Notes under the pieces: model-generated | The model's database searches: none | What the model was told of the DNA's origin: nothing | What the model saw: the letters and a program-made list of their open reading frames with translations, nothing else | Assembly: GCA_016802295.1 (NCBI GenBank) | Contig: JAESIW010000118.1 | Location: 1,590,571 to 1,654,570 of the forward strand | Length of the DNA: 64,000 bases | Direction: 5' to 3' | DNA from: Brachionus rotundiformis | Taxonomy: Eukaryota > Rotifera > Eurotatoria > Ploima > Brachionidae | Program-made: the position numbers and the translations under genes | In this document: piece after piece, positions 39,301-50,634 of the stretch | Position numbering within the stretch: position 1 is the first letter of the stretch | Layout: every line of letters begins with the position of its first letter

Positions 39301-41046
39301 ATAGGAGAAAACTCGAAATTTATTAATTAATTTATTAAAAATAATTTAAACTAGACAAAAGCAAAAGAATCCTTGGGATTGGAGCAATTTTTAACATGGG
39401 TAAAATTGGAGCCTCAGTCAATCGTGTGGCTTCCGGTGCTGCATAGGCTTTCTGTGGCCGAGTCTGCCAGACACGAAGCCAAATGCTCAATATGCAAAGA
39501 GTATCCCATAATTGGCTTCAGGTATAGATCACTAAAGCACTTTAATTTTGACATCTGTCAAAATTGCTTCTTCTCAGGCCGTCAAGTTAAAGGTAAATTA
39601 ATTAAACCATTTGGAAAAAAAGTGATCTTATCTTTTGTATTCAAGGCTTTAAATTTGATCATCCTTTATTAGAATATTATTCACCGGTAATTAACAAAAT
39701 TAATTATTTATTAAAATAGATAAAAATAAAATAATATTTTTTTTCACAGACTTCGTCAAGTGACGATATAAAGGACTTTTTTAAAATTTTTAAAAATAAA
39801 TTTAAACCAAAACGAGGCAGAAGATCGAGCAAGCTTGGCTACTTGCCGCTACAATCGTTGCTCGAGGGAGAACAACCTTTAAAGTAATTAAAAGCTAATT
39901 AAAAAATAATAATTAAGTTATATTTTTTAATTGTTTCAGAATTGATCCGACTAAAAGTGAAATAGAAAAGACAGCTAAAATTAAGATAAATAAAGATAAT
40001 GGACAGTCAAAAATGAGTCAAACTGAGCATGAGTTGGTGCCCGTGTTCCATGAAATAAAAAATGACAAAATAGAGCTCAATGAAGATAATGGTAGAAAAA
40101 AATTACAACTCTCTTTTGAAAATGATAAAAGGTTAATACTTTATAAATATAAATAAATAAAGATAAATAAAATAACTTATTTGGGATTATAAAGCGAGGA
40201 CGAACATGCTCTTATTGCCAAAATTTGCAGCACTCTCTACAACGAAACTATCAAAAATAATGAAAAAATAACTATTGAGGTAAACAGTGTTGTCATTTAG
40301 CAAAATAAAAAAAAACAAACTTAATTTAAAATATAATTAAGGAAACATATCAACAAATGGAGCTGGAAAATATGATCAAAGACTTGGAAGAAGAGAACAT
40401 GATTTTGGTAGACGAGTACAACAAGCTTAAAAACCAGCTTAAATCTCAGGTAAAAGAAGATAGAGAGGCATCTAATCAGGAGAGAGGTTTTTACATGAAG
40501 TCTATGTCCAACTTACAGAGCCATGATAGCCCTCGGGATGCATACGACACCGTGACCAGGTACAGAACATTCAATACCAATTTGCTAAATAGGCGGACAT
40601 TCAGTCACTACACAGAATTTAATGACTTTTTGAACATGACATGTGACACTAGCCGAGACAGGCTCAGCATAGATAAAGATATATTTCTGGACTCGAATAT
40701 CATCAGACAACAGGACAGCAAGCTGGAAGCGAGAATGAAAATATTGGAAAACCACAACCGATTGTTGGATGCTCAATTAAAAAGTTTAAAAAATTTATTA
40801 ATTCGCTCAAGACTCAAAAATAGCCACTATCAAAGCATCGAAACCACTGTGGACAGATCCCACATGACTCCAACTAAGAACAGAAATTCGCTCAAAGAAA
40901 CCAGATTTGAATCGATTAGAAAATCGACCAACAGAACATCGGTCAACAATATCAGCACTTTGTTCCTAAATGTGGAAGACATAACCAAAGCAATAAACAA
41001 TTTAAACAATCTGGTCAACGCAATGGGTGTGCTGGACACTAACTAG
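18307..41046 (+). CDS. DMD: Dystrophin, full length, 39 exons
   Basis: Exons: 18307-18415, 18468-18529, 18575-18667, 18716-18793, 18853-19037, 19089-19297, 19361-19461, 21725-22021, 22081-23241, 24088-24420, 24472-24610, 26163-26702, 26888-27045, 27914-28438, 28494-28637, 28701-28920, 28979-29079, 29142-30983, 31056-31220, 33557-34452, 34519-34681, 34735-34833, 35378-35512, 35567-36052, 36108-36189, 36238-36604, 36672-36846, 37372-37707, 37760-38481, 38535-38671, 38737-38944, 39001-39086, 39140-39297, 39355-39592, 39646-39686, 39750-39883, 39940-40131, 40195-40279, 40342-41046. All phases agree, giving 3968 aa (human 3685). CH1 (about 45-146) and CH2 (163-270) bind actin. A long spectrin-repeat rod follows to about 3285, then WW (VQPPWQRSISKNKIPYYI), the EF-hand-like region, ZZ (CSICKEYPIIGFRYRS, DICQNC) and two helices (LEEENMILVDEYNKLKNQ, ARMKILENHNRLLDAQLK) for syntrophin/dystrobrevin binding. 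It links cortical actin to dystroglycan. Confidence 0.93.
20480..20800 (-). other. Coding-like exon pair on minus strand inside dystrophin intron 7
   Basis: Exon X 20800-20672 follows an acceptor (AATATTAG) and is open for 43 codons: KSDQVEPGLTQALHFKLNDK, then RLISLILKALEKLIEIG. It ends at a GTAGCT donor in phase 0. Exon Y 20515-20480 follows ATTTAG in phase 0, reads ELNDWDVKAER and stops. Together they would be the 3' end of a gene nested in the 2.26-kb intron. Helical, Leu-rich, loosely like an armadillo/HEAT repeat; no family is assigned and no upstream exons or start were found. It could be a relic. Confidence 0.35.
26022..26029 (+). promoter_or_regulatory. TATA-like box, possible internal dystrophin promoter
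   Basis: TATATAAA stands in a locally less AT-rich patch about 135 bp upstream of exon 12 (26163) and 180 bp upstream of an in-frame ATG (26207). Vertebrate dystrophin has internal promoters with unique first exons. Here the proposed start lies within an exon that also joins in frame to exon 11. TATA-like strings are common in AT-rich DNA, so support is weak. Confidence 0.3.
27127..27455. repeat. Direct repeat of about 50 bp in dystrophin intron 13
   Basis: 27127-27176 and 27406-27455 share AGAATAGGATTAATTTATGG and, after two differences, the rest up to GATAGGGAAAATAG. The copies are 279 bp apart. They look like a local duplication; similar words continue weakly afterwards (GAGTCTGTT). Confidence 0.6.
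31763..33127 (+). CDS. Alternative terminal exon of dystrophin (short isoform)
   Basis: After an acceptor TGCTAAAG the frame continues in phase 0 from exon 19 (ends 31220) and runs through the N gap to a stop at 33125-33127. Poly(A) signals follow at 33266-33275. The tail begins EYGRYFYGPSDFIYEPSDF and becomes rich in Asn, Gln, Ser and Tyr (VTIRKYKTTKTTTTTHHVMP; SNLSNSSNTRSSSIPRSF). It has no domain that I know. Using it would give a protein with CH domains and about two thirds of the rod but no WW, EF, ZZ or syntrophin-binding part. The long form skips it and goes to exon 20 at 33557. If exons 1-19 were a separate gene this would simply be its last exon, but the phase match and protein order favour one locus. 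Confidence 0.6.
   Translation, partial: EYGRYFYGPSDFIYEPSDFMQVNNQAAMYYNENVQEGYDTRSVISEPVQLMPXXXXXXXXXXXXXXXXXXXXXXXXXXXXXXXXXXXXXXXXXXXXXXXXXXXXXXXXXXXXXXXXXXXXXXXXXXXXXXXXXXXXXXXXXXXXXXXXXXXXXXXXXXXXXXXXXXXXXXXXXXXXXXXXXXXXXXXXXXXXXXXXXXXXXXXXXXXXXXXXXXXXXXXXXXXXXXXXXXXXXMQVNNQAAMYYNENMQEGYDTRSVISEPVQLMPMVEQSQPVTIRKYKTTKTTTTTHHVMPQQLKTQMYTANRLNSQSHNQAFDQNANQTIPQGYHRETNQYYHNSNLSNSSNTRSSSIPRSFQQAQFSDQNFNQSNNQLDQSASSMRYFSSRNAMSNNQASANRARHDEYHGERKHAGLASASCIDYSNSFYNSDWHMRHGNHVRNENSIPTELPIYMQRN
31818..32562 (+). repeat. Coding tandem repeat interrupted by the assembly gap
   Basis: The 103 bases before the gap (31818-31920) recur almost unchanged directly after it (32460-32562). They encode QVNNQAAMYYNEN(V/M)QEG, then YDTRSVISEPVQLMP. 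The two copies are 642 bases apart and in the same frame, if the gap size is right. The gap is probably a collapsed or unresolved minisatellite within the alternative terminal exon. Confidence 0.75.
31921..32459. other. Assembly gap (539 N)
   Basis: A run of undetermined bases. It lies between two near-identical copies of a coding repeat, so the number of repeat units and the true length of this exon are unknown. Confidence 1.
33266..33275 (+). terminator. Poly(A) signal after the alternative terminal exon
   Basis: Two overlapping AATAAA hexamers about 140 nt after the stop at 33127. They support a real transcript end inside the dystrophin locus. Confidence 0.5.
33340..33381. repeat. AT microsatellite
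   Basis: Short run of alternating A and T downstream of the alternative dystrophin end. Confidence 0.8.
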
Positions 41047-41156
41047 ATATTTTTTTTAATTGTTTGGGTTTTTTATTCTTATCTTTTAAGTTTGTTGTGA
41101 GTGAGCTTTTTTTAAATCAAATTTTTTTTTCTCATAAGGTGCTTTTTATTGTTAGC

Positions 41157-41162
41157 AATAAA
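41157..41162 (+). terminator. Probable poly(A) signal of full-length dystrophin
   Basis: AATAAA 111 nt after the stop codon at 41046. Confidence 0.5.
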
Positions 41163-42639
41163 TAATATTTGATTAAAAATAAAATTTTAATTAGTTTAAT
41201 GAAATTTTTCGTATAATCTATGAGATTAAACTATGTCTATCTTAGTAAGGAGGAGTAAAAATATCAAATTAAATATACAAAAATATACTCTTTATAGTTT
41301 TAGTAAAGATTATTTGAAAAAAAATAATCCTTCATTTCAATGATAATTTACTAGATAGAAAACATGTTTACTGGTTGCTAAGTAGTGATTTTTTGGACCA
41401 ATTTTAACAAATTTTAAAAATTATGAATTAAAAAAATATGAAAATTTAGATTTATTTTTAATTTTTAAATATCATAGACGAATTTTCTTTGGTAGATTTG
41501 ATCTAGGCTATTGGTATTCTTTGGCTTAAATGTTATCCTCATTAGAACATACTTATTGATCGCTCTCGTGCCTAAAAATCCCTACAACAACCATTCGAGA
41601 TTAATCAAAAATATTCTTTTATTAGCATAAGTGTAAATTAATAAATGGTATGATGTCTAAAATATTTTAGATTATTTATAAAGAAAATGATATATGGTTT
41701 TGTTGCCTGTTTTCGTGTAAGAAAGATTCTATATTGTTAATTTATTTCATTTTAAGTTTAATTTATTTAAATTAGTGAATTGTAATTTAAACATTAATTT
41801 CCAAAAATCTGAAAATTATAAAGTTATCTCTTTTTTTAATTTTTTTAAGTTAACAGATAAAGTTCAATTTGCTTGGATAAGAAAAAACATGTATCAACGC
41901 GGATTAATTACATGAAGACTTGGTATTTTGTTTTATTTTTTGTTAGCTAAAGCTTTTAAATCAAATCATATATACATTTCAGCAATTAGCCTTTAATTTG
42001 ACATTATAAAAGGTAATTAAAATAAAAAATTTTCAATTAATTAGTTAAGTTGTAGTTTGGCCCTGGATATTCAAAGTTCAATATAATAGACTTTTTTTAA
42101 AATTAAAATTCCATTGAATAAGAATTATAAATTGATTGATGGATTTTTTATCAAATTTGATTCTTAACAGTAATTTAGTTTAATAAACTTTGCAGGCATT
42201 ATATATCTACTAATTGAGCTTTTTCCTTTAATTTTTTAATTCACAAAAACACAGCTCCAGGCTTTAGAGACCCATGAGATATTTTATTTTAATGAATTTT
42301 TTTAAAAATAAAGCCAAGATAGTTTTTTTAAATAGTCATAATATTTTTATGGTACTTATTGATGAAATTATTTTTTCCTAAAAGCGATAAAATTATTTAG
42401 TAAAAATGATAATTTTACCATGTTCGATGCCATTAATTTACCTATTGACGCAAAGAACCTCGTTTTAATATTTAAACAAATCTTTAATGGGAAAAAATCT
42501 ATCAGGATTTATTTAAAATAAGTAATTTATAGAGATTATACAAGTTTAGTGTTTCAATAGCTTCCTCGCATCGACCTTTATTGCTAAATTTATGAAAAAT
42601 AATTTTTTATTTTATTTTAGATATATCTCAAATTATCTA

Positions 42640-42661
42640 AAGTATATATATATATATATAA
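42640..42661. repeat. TA microsatellite
   Basis: About ten TA units in an otherwise featureless intergenic stretch. Confidence 0.8.
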
Positions 42662-44492
42662 TTAATCAATATAATAATATTTGCATTATTTAATTTCATA
42701 TATTTTCTAGCATCTAAATTACTCTATTTGATGAACTTCCTCCTAAAGTTTTATATTCATTTCGTCTTGTTGATGTATCTAAAAACAAAATTTGTTTAAA
42801 TTATCATTTTCAAGGACTCATTATCGATTTTAAGAATGAATCATTATTATAGATAATATTATCCTATATTTATTTTATTTTTAGTGTTTTGTGAGCATTC
42901 TAGCATAAATTTTATTATAATAAATTAAAATTTTTTCTTAATTCAAACAGGTGTTAATTTCTTGTGAAAAGTTGTGTCTTTTCTTAACTCTTTCTTAAAC
43001 TCGAGTTAAATAAGCGCAGTTTTTTTTAACTTTTTTGTTGAGAAATTATCTCTGCGATAAAGAAAAGTATGCTAAATTTAATAAAATTTTATTATCTCAA
43101 AATATCACTATCAAAAATTATTGCGTTTTATCAACGCTTCCTAGATACTTAGTTTATACAATTTTATATTCACGACGCGGCTTATCTAAGGGGCTTTCAG
43201 CTTGGTTTACGTCATAAAATAGATCCACTAAAGCAGCATAGTTTCCAGAGATTTGCCACTAATCGATAAAAGTAATCATCTGATTATTCCTTTCAGTATA
43301 TTTCCAGGTAAAAAAAAACATCATTTTATTAAATCTGATTTTATCTGTATTCTGAACCCGACTTGGAATTTGATCGGAAAATTGTCATCCTTTCAAAATT
43401 GGGTTAATAAAATAATTTAAAAAAAAATTAGATAAAATTATTGATGTTCTGAATGGAAAATTCAGCTAAATAATTGAATTAATTTGATTGAATTACCAAA
43501 ACCATCAGGTAACTATTTAGAGAATTTTAAGAGCTTATGCCGTGTTTAGACAAGATAAAGAAAGATATAACAAGAGATGTCTTAAAATCCAAAATGTTTA
43601 AAGCAATAAATTTGGATTATAATAATCCTTTTCAAATATTTTAACATTTTTCCTATTGATAAGTTTAGAACATAATTCAACACGTTTTTTTTTATATTTT
43701 AAGACAATTTATAAAGATTTTACTCTGGCAACAATCTAAGTTTGTTTTTTTTTAATAAAATTAAGCTAATTTTTAAAATTTATCAAGGTTTTTATATTAA
43801 AAAATAATTTACGTAACCTATTTGGAGCCATTTGATGCGTCAGATATATATTTTTAAAATTTTTTAATTAAAAATCTATAATTCGTTTGAACATAAAATT
43901 TGCTTATTTTAATTTTTTGTTTAATTATTTAAATTAGAAGCCCTGCATCACAATGTTATTAAATCAATTGAAAATGACAGTCAGTATTTTATTATTAATT
44001 AATTCCAAATTATTAATGTTTAAATTTTGGAATTTGGTCAAATATTTTTAACCAATTGAGCACTCATCAATCAAACAAAATTCAATTTTTATTTTCTAAT
44101 TTAGTTCTGTAAACCAAAGAGCTAAATTAAACAAAGATTTATTTCTAGAATAAACTAAATAAATCATTTAAATTTAATGAGTTTCTATAGATTAAGAAAT
44201 TTTTCTTTCTTTTTTTATTTATCACTTAAGTTCCTATGGCAAACCATGAAATATATATAATTTGGCAAATACCTAAGACTTAATGTGCAGTTCAATCAGC
44301 CAAACTTATTATCTATTTTAAACTCTAGTTGCTAAATTAAATTGCATGCATTTAGAGCTGTCATTTAACTTTTAAAATCATAAGTATCTAATCCATGATT
44401 GATAATTAAATGCAAATTTTATTTTATATTTAAAATTTTATTATTTTAAAATTATAGAAACGTGATAGTAAAGAATAAATGTATTCTTAAAA

Positions 44493-47400
44493 ATGGACAT
44501 GGACTGTGAAGCACCAAGGACCGATAAAGTAGAAGAAAACTCTTGCCAAATAAATGTTCTAACTCTTAATTTAAGCTTTGTGTAGCAGATGGTAAGAATC
44601 GAAGCCGCAGCAGCAGCTCTACATGCGCCAATTCGAAAGCAATGAGCGTAAAGTCGTCATCGACTTGCTCGTCGTCCAATTCGATCCATTCGATCAGAGA
44701 CAATTCCAAACCTGGTGAAAACGAAGCCAAACTTTCAGGCTCATCTGCTTCGTCCTCTTCGTCGACTTCTTCCGCTACCTCCTCTTCACGCTCGTTTGTT
44801 TCAGCTTCCTTAAGTCCGGCATCCACTGAGTCCAAACCAGATCCGTCGCCCCAGTCAAGCAACCAGCATTCACCAGAGATCACAAACAAATCTTCCACAA
44901 TCACCTATCTACAAAAAGAAACCAACTACAAACAGCAAAAGGAGAATTATTTGACAGAAAAGAAGCGCATTACCAATGATATAATTACGGTCATGAAGGA
45001 TGAGAGCATAATTATTCTGGCTGATTGGCTCAAGGTTCGAAGCAGTCTAAAAAATTGGATCAAACTTTATGTAATACTTAAGCCTGGTATTATGCTCTTG
45101 TTCAAAAGTGACAAAATGAAGTCCGGTCACTGGGTTGGTACCGTCATACTCAATTCTTGCCAATTGCTCGAAAGACCGAGCAAGAAACATGGATTTTGCT
45201 TTAAACTGTTTCACCCATTGGAGCGGTCCATTTGGGCCTCTAAAGTAGGATGGAAATCTGACCAAAATATTTTATTCTATTTTTGTTTAAGGGTCCATCT
45301 GGTGAGATAAATTTAAGTGTACCATATATTTTGTTGCCCACTTTTTATCTCATATTTCGGACACCATCGGAAAAGATTGGCAACATTTGGATGGAAGCAA
45401 TTGAGTTGTCTTTGAAAACGAGCAACTTGACCAAGTCAGCTATTATGACCAATATTGGCGCAGTCTCCAATTTGAACGAGTCCTTTAAATCGGCCTCGAT
45501 TGGATTGGAAAAAAATCAAAAGAAGGAAATCAACTCGATAAGCTTTAACCAAAGCGATATTGAGAACCATCATTTTAAAGAAATGGATGAAAAAGACGAA
45601 AGCCAAATGAGCGATTCGGACAAGAATAGCTCCGATGAAGCCTGCTCGTTGAATAGCTCATTGAATAATGATGATAATGAGTTCTATAGTGAGAATTGTG
45701 TAACAATTAGCTCAGATGATCCCAATGCTCAGGATAGAGTAATTGACAGCTTGGTTAATCGCAATTCTCAATTGGAAGCTGACAATTTTGACCAAGAGAC
45801 TAATTATGTCCCTAGTCCGAAGGAAGAATTTGGTGAGGTAGATTGTCCATTTATATTTTTAAATTTTAATTAATTAGAAAAAAATCTATTTTTTAATAAT
45901 TAATTAATCTTTTTCATTTTTGTATAAAATAAACATACAAGACAGACTTTTAATTGATCTTGTAATAATTAGATATTTTTAAGTAATTAAAGATTTTAAT
46001 TTTTTTTTTCTAAATTTATGTTTCATTTTTATTTTAATAATTATCAATTAAAATTTTTCGGTTAACTAATTGAAAAATTAATTTTAAATTACTTTATAAT
46101 GTATCGAATGTATACATTTGACTGGAGACTTTTTTTAAATTTTATCTAATCTTAAGTTTATTTTTAAATAAATAATTAAATTAATTAAGATTGAATTTTT
46201 TTTTAAGCTTGGAAACAAGGGTCAAACGGAAGAGGTTGCCGAAGAAAATCGTAGTCTAATACTTCATTTGGTGAAACAAGTTCGTCCTGGTATGGATTTG
46301 TCCAAAGTTACCCTGCCAACGTTTATTTTAGAGCCCAGATCATTTCTGGAAAAGTTGTCTGACTACTACTACCATTCGGACATATTGTCCGAGACGATAA
46401 ACAATGACAATCCACTGGAAAGAATGAAATCAGTGGTGAAATTTTACCTTTCTGGTTTCTACAAAAAACCAAAAGGTCTTAAAAAGCCTTATAATCCAGT
46501 GCTAGGCGAAATATTCCGGTCATATTGGTACAATCCAAAAACAGACAGCAAGACATTTTACATAGCTGAGCAAGTTTCGCATCATCCGCCAGTCACTACT
46601 TTTTATGTTTCCAATCGTAAAGAGGGATTTTGCATCTACGGCACCATTTTGGCCAGATCGAAATTTTATGGCAATTCGGTCAGTGCCATCATGGATGGAA
46701 ATGCAAAACTAATACTGCTAAACCGTGGTGAAGAGTACAATATCACACTGCCGTATGCTAATTGTAAAGGCATCTTAATTGGCAAGTTGACTATGGAACT
46801 TGGTGGTAAAGTGTCAATCAACTGCCCTAAAACTGGATATTCAACAGAAATTGAGTTCAAATTGAAACCTTTACTAGGAGGCATTGAAGCGTCCAATTTA
46901 ATTGATGGCAAGATTAAATTTGCCAAAGAAACCGTGGCCGTATTGCATGGAAAATGGGATGGCGAGATTATTTTCCAAGAAAAAAAAGACAACAAAGAAA
47001 TAGTCTTTTGGAAACCGGATGCCAAAGTGATTGAATCGCGACTCAAGCGTTTTATTGTGTCACTTGATGACCAAGAAGAGTTCGAGTCAGAAAAATTGTG
47101 GGCCAAAGTTTCTGAAGCTATTAAAATTTCTGACCAAAATTTGGCCACTGATGAGAAGGCAAAAATCGAAAACAAGCAAAGAGAAGAAGAATTCGAGAGA
47201 AGATCTAAATTTGTTGAGTATAAGACAAAATTGTTCTCTTTTGATGCCATTAACAAGGAATGGGTGTACAATTATGCTGATTTTAGGCCTTGGGATCCTC
47301 AAAATGATCTGTACCAGTATGAAAATAAATTCGAAATTTTGACCAAAAGCAGGCACATGTTTAAAACAAATGATCCACCAAGGGCCAGTTTACTCACCGT

Positions 47401-47683
47401 GTGCAACCAAGCTGCTCATTGTTTGAATCATTTGAATCATGTTGACGAAAGTGTGGCAACAAATGGTGCAACAGTTCAAATAATGCAAGAAAATTTTAAT
47501 TACCTAAAAAATCGAATTGATAAAATAGATGAACATCTGAAAAATTTAAGATACATGGTTGAATTTAATAGTCGTAATTTGGATAATAAGCCATTTCGAT
47601 TAAAAACGAATAATAATCTTCTAATGGTTCTAGTCATGGCTTCATGGTTTATTGGAATCCTGACTGCGCTCATATTCAAATAA
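44493..47683 (+). CDS. OSBPL8: Oxysterol-binding protein-related protein, ORP5/ORP8 type
   Basis: Exons 44493-44555, 44597-45244, 45292-45837, 46208-47683 (910 aa). A Ser-rich N-tail (about 25-110) leads to a PH domain spanning exons 2-3 (DWLKVRSSLKNWIKLYVILK, then GFCFKLFHPLERSIWASK). An acidic linker follows, then the ORD with the OSBP fingerprint EQVSHHPPVTTFY and the PI4P-binding block KKPYNPVLGE. The C-terminus ends in a membrane anchor (LLMVLVMASWFIGILTALIF). PH plus ORD plus C-terminal anchor is the layout of ORP5/8, which exchange phosphatidylserine for PI4P at ER-plasma membrane contacts. The first 36 codons depend on a 41-nt intron ending GGTAAG and are less certain; ATG 44642 is the fallback start. 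Assignment to ORP8 rather than ORP5 is not possible by eye. Confidence 0.88.
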
Positions 47684-49285
47684 TTTCTTATCTAGTCTTA
47701 TATTTGTAAAAGTTTTCTTTTTTTTTTGTTCTATTTATTTATAAAATCCAGAAAATATATTTTGGTTATGGATATAAAGATTCGCAAAACAAACGAATAA
47801 ATTACCAATTAACAATGTTACATAATGTTCAGTTTTCTTTTTTTTTAATGAATTTTTACATCTCTTTTTATAATTTAAACAATGTACATTTAATTCGCTC
47901 ATTTTTTGTGAACTATTTCACATAATTTAATTAATAAAAATTGAAACATATAAAATTTTATTTTTTTCTTTACATAAAATATTTTATTCGAGATTATGAG
48001 GGTTCATGGAATAAAAGATCATATTATGGAAGATTTTAGTTTGGTACAAACCGTTCAAATTATTATTATTTTTATATGGTCAAAATCATTTCAGAAGTAA
48101 GATTGCCGGAACTTCCAAGAAACTTCCAATATTTGGAAAAGTTTCCAAATAAATACTCGTTTTCAAAAATCATCATTTTATTTTTTTTAATTTTATATAA
48201 TGTTAAAATAAGTTATAAATGGCTCTTTATAATATGTAATATGGTAAAATTTTAATAGATGCATTTTTCATAAAATTCTTGGACAAGTCTCGAAAGCATT
48301 TTGGAAAAATTTTAAATGCGCATCATTAGCATACTTTGTCAGATGTTTAAACCATCAGTGTAGCACCAGAACCATTTTGCAACTTTGAGAAAAAAAGAAA
48401 AAATCATTTCGGCTATGGAATTAAAAAATTAATAAAAATGCAAAATTTTTAAAACATAAATTAAATTTTTAGTTTTTAATTAAAAATTCTTCATAAATAT
48501 TGATGATCAATATTTAAGTAATAAAATTTTATTGATTTGTGTTTAAAATCAAGCCCTGAACATATGTCATCAAATAATAATAAAACCAAATTCAAATTAA
48601 TAATATTTGATCCAAATACTCTATAAATTTCCAACAAAAGCAACTTAATCACTTTTTTTTATTCATTTAAAATGATAAAAACAATTAAGATAATTAAAAG
48701 TGCATGTTTTTTGTAAGAATATTTTGTTTAATAACTTAATTAATTATTTTTTTATTTCCAATAGTTTACTTTTCTTTTCTAGATGAATAAATTAACTTAA
48801 AAATGTTATTAGAATTTAGTTGAGAGTTTATAGAGAGGTAAAATATAATTGATAATATCATTGTAAATACCATTAGTACAAAATAAAAGAATTTAATCAA
48901 ACTTTTGTATCTAAAAGTAAAACCTGACTGCTATTAGACATAAAAATTTTGATTTAAAAGCATCAATATGTGAAAAATTAATGATAAGATATACAAGCCT
49001 GCTTAATAAATGATTATATAATGATTAGCTTGGAATATTGTTCATATGGCGTCTGAATCCGGTTTTGTTATATAACTAAATAAGCAGGAAAAAAAAACTT
49101 AAAATCACAATCTTTGATTGACGCAATAATTATGTTGTAAATTATATTTAAAAATAAGATTTGAAAATAATTATTTATATTAAAAAATAATAAAAAAAAA
49201 AAAAAACTACAAAAAAACACTGAATTTAGAATATTAGCTGAAATTATTGTTATTTACAAGATTGATTATTAAATTTCGTTGAAGT
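47684..49285. other. Convergent intergenic region (ORP and stomatin 3' ends)
   Basis: AT-rich, no coding signal. Around 48112-48150 there is a small inverted repeat (GGAACTTCC / GGAAAAGTTTCC words) that could fold into a hairpin. Nothing else was found. Confidence 0.5.
47796..47801 (+). terminator. Probable poly(A) signal of the ORP gene
   Basis: AATAAA 113 nt after the stop codon. Confidence 0.45.
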
Positions 49286-50634
49286 CTATTTGTTTGAGGA
49301 TGGAAGTGAATTCAATATCTCTATGGGAATCTAGAAAAAAATAAATTAATGACAATTTTTTTATTATATTTTTCAAATATGAGAATTCGTACCGGAAAAA
49401 CGATTGTTGAATTTTTTTCCGATGCAATAGCGGTCAGAGTTTGGAGATAGCGCAGTTGTAGAGCTATCGGAGATCGGTGTATTATATCAGCTGCCTCTTT
49501 AAGAGCCTTACTGGCCTTATGCTCTCCCTCAGCCGCGATAACCTTGGCTCTGGCTTCTCTGGCCGCCTCAGCTTCGGCCGCCATGGCTCTCTGCAGTTGA
49601 ACTGGCAGCCTCACATCTTTACTTAAATTTAAAAATTTTTAAAAAAAATTAAATTCATAAATATTGTCTTACACTTCAACTCTTTCCACTCGGACACCCC
49701 AGCTCTCTGTACATTCGTCCAATGTTGTCTGCATGGACAAAGCTATGGACTCTCTATCTGATAAAATTTCCTGCAGAGACTGAGTACCCAGGACATTTCG
49801 CAGTGTTGTAGCTGCCAATAGTTGGGTTGACTTGGGCGCATCTTCCACATTGGTCACAGATATTATCTACAATAATTGTTTAGTTATTATTTATTCTAAT
49901 TAAAAATAAGCCTAAAAATAACTGGATCAAAGATTCTAAAATAAACAACTGCATCGACTGCCACGGTGACCGAGTCTCTGGTTAAGATCTAAAATTTTAA
50001 GTTGTGGTAATTTATAATCTTGAATTATTTCAACAATTAATTCAATTACTTCTTGTGGTGGAACATCAAAAGTAACAGTTCTAATAAGGCCAAATAAAAA
50101 AATTAATTTTCAAAATTATTAATTAATTTTTAATAATTACCTCAAGTCAACTTTAGTATAAGAGTCAATACAAGGAACAATAAAAAACATTCCAGGACCT
50201 CGCGCACCCCCGGGCAAAATTCTTCCCAGCCGAAACATTACTGCTCTCTCATATTCTTGAACAACCTTATATTATATAGATAAAATTATTATCTTTTTTT
50301 TTTGGTTTAATAAATTACTTTTAAACAAACAGTTAAAGAAAAAGGTACAGTAAAAACTATGAGTACATAGGACAAAAATAACAATATGAAACCACACCAT
50401 CCAATTCCATCATTTACAGTGGCAGCTTAATAAACCAAAAAATAAAAAAATAAATAAATTTTATTCAATTGCCCAACAATTAGACACTCGGATTTTTTCA
50501 TTGTTGTTCTGATGGTCAGTTGGTCGAGTGCTTGAGTTGTGATAGAATCCAATGGGAGGCGTATGCGCCTGGTGATTTGGTGAGTTATCTGCTGATGTAT
50601 TCTGTTTTTTAAGAATAGAATGTTGTTGCTGCAT
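49286..50634 (-). CDS. STOM: Stomatin (band 7 / SPFH), 8 exons
   Basis: Exons 50634-50478, 50425-50319, 50265-50141, 50080-50050, 49988-49923, 49866-49673, 49621-49393, 49330-49286 (317 aa, phases agree). A polar N-tail leads to the intramembrane hairpin (CGFILLFLSYVLIVFTVPF). The SPFH core follows: VQEYERAVMFRLGRIL, VDLRTVTFDVPPQE, TRDSVTVAVDAVVYF, TTLRNVLGTQSLQEILSDRE, DVRLPVQLQRAMAAEAEAAR. The oligomerisation segment is ALQLRYLQTLTAIASEKNST. Stomatins sit in cholesterol-rich membrane, form rings and modulate ion channels. The C-terminus is short, as in family members ending soon after IVFP. One exon is only 31 nt. Confidence 0.95.

Larger units (their letters stand above)
41047..44492. other. 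Intergenic region upstream of the ORP gene
   Basis: 3.4 kb of AT-rich DNA without a protein-coding signal. A TA microsatellite lies near 42640-42661. A less AT-rich patch at about 43170-43307 ends in a clean donor (TTTCCAG/GTAAAA) on the plus strand and could be a non-coding first exon of the ORP gene. The rest shows nothing I can name. Confidence 0.45.

Noticed and set aside
46666..47356. Minus-strand and second-frame open frames within the ORP gene
   Set aside because: Shadows of the large last exon, which carries a clear OSBP domain.
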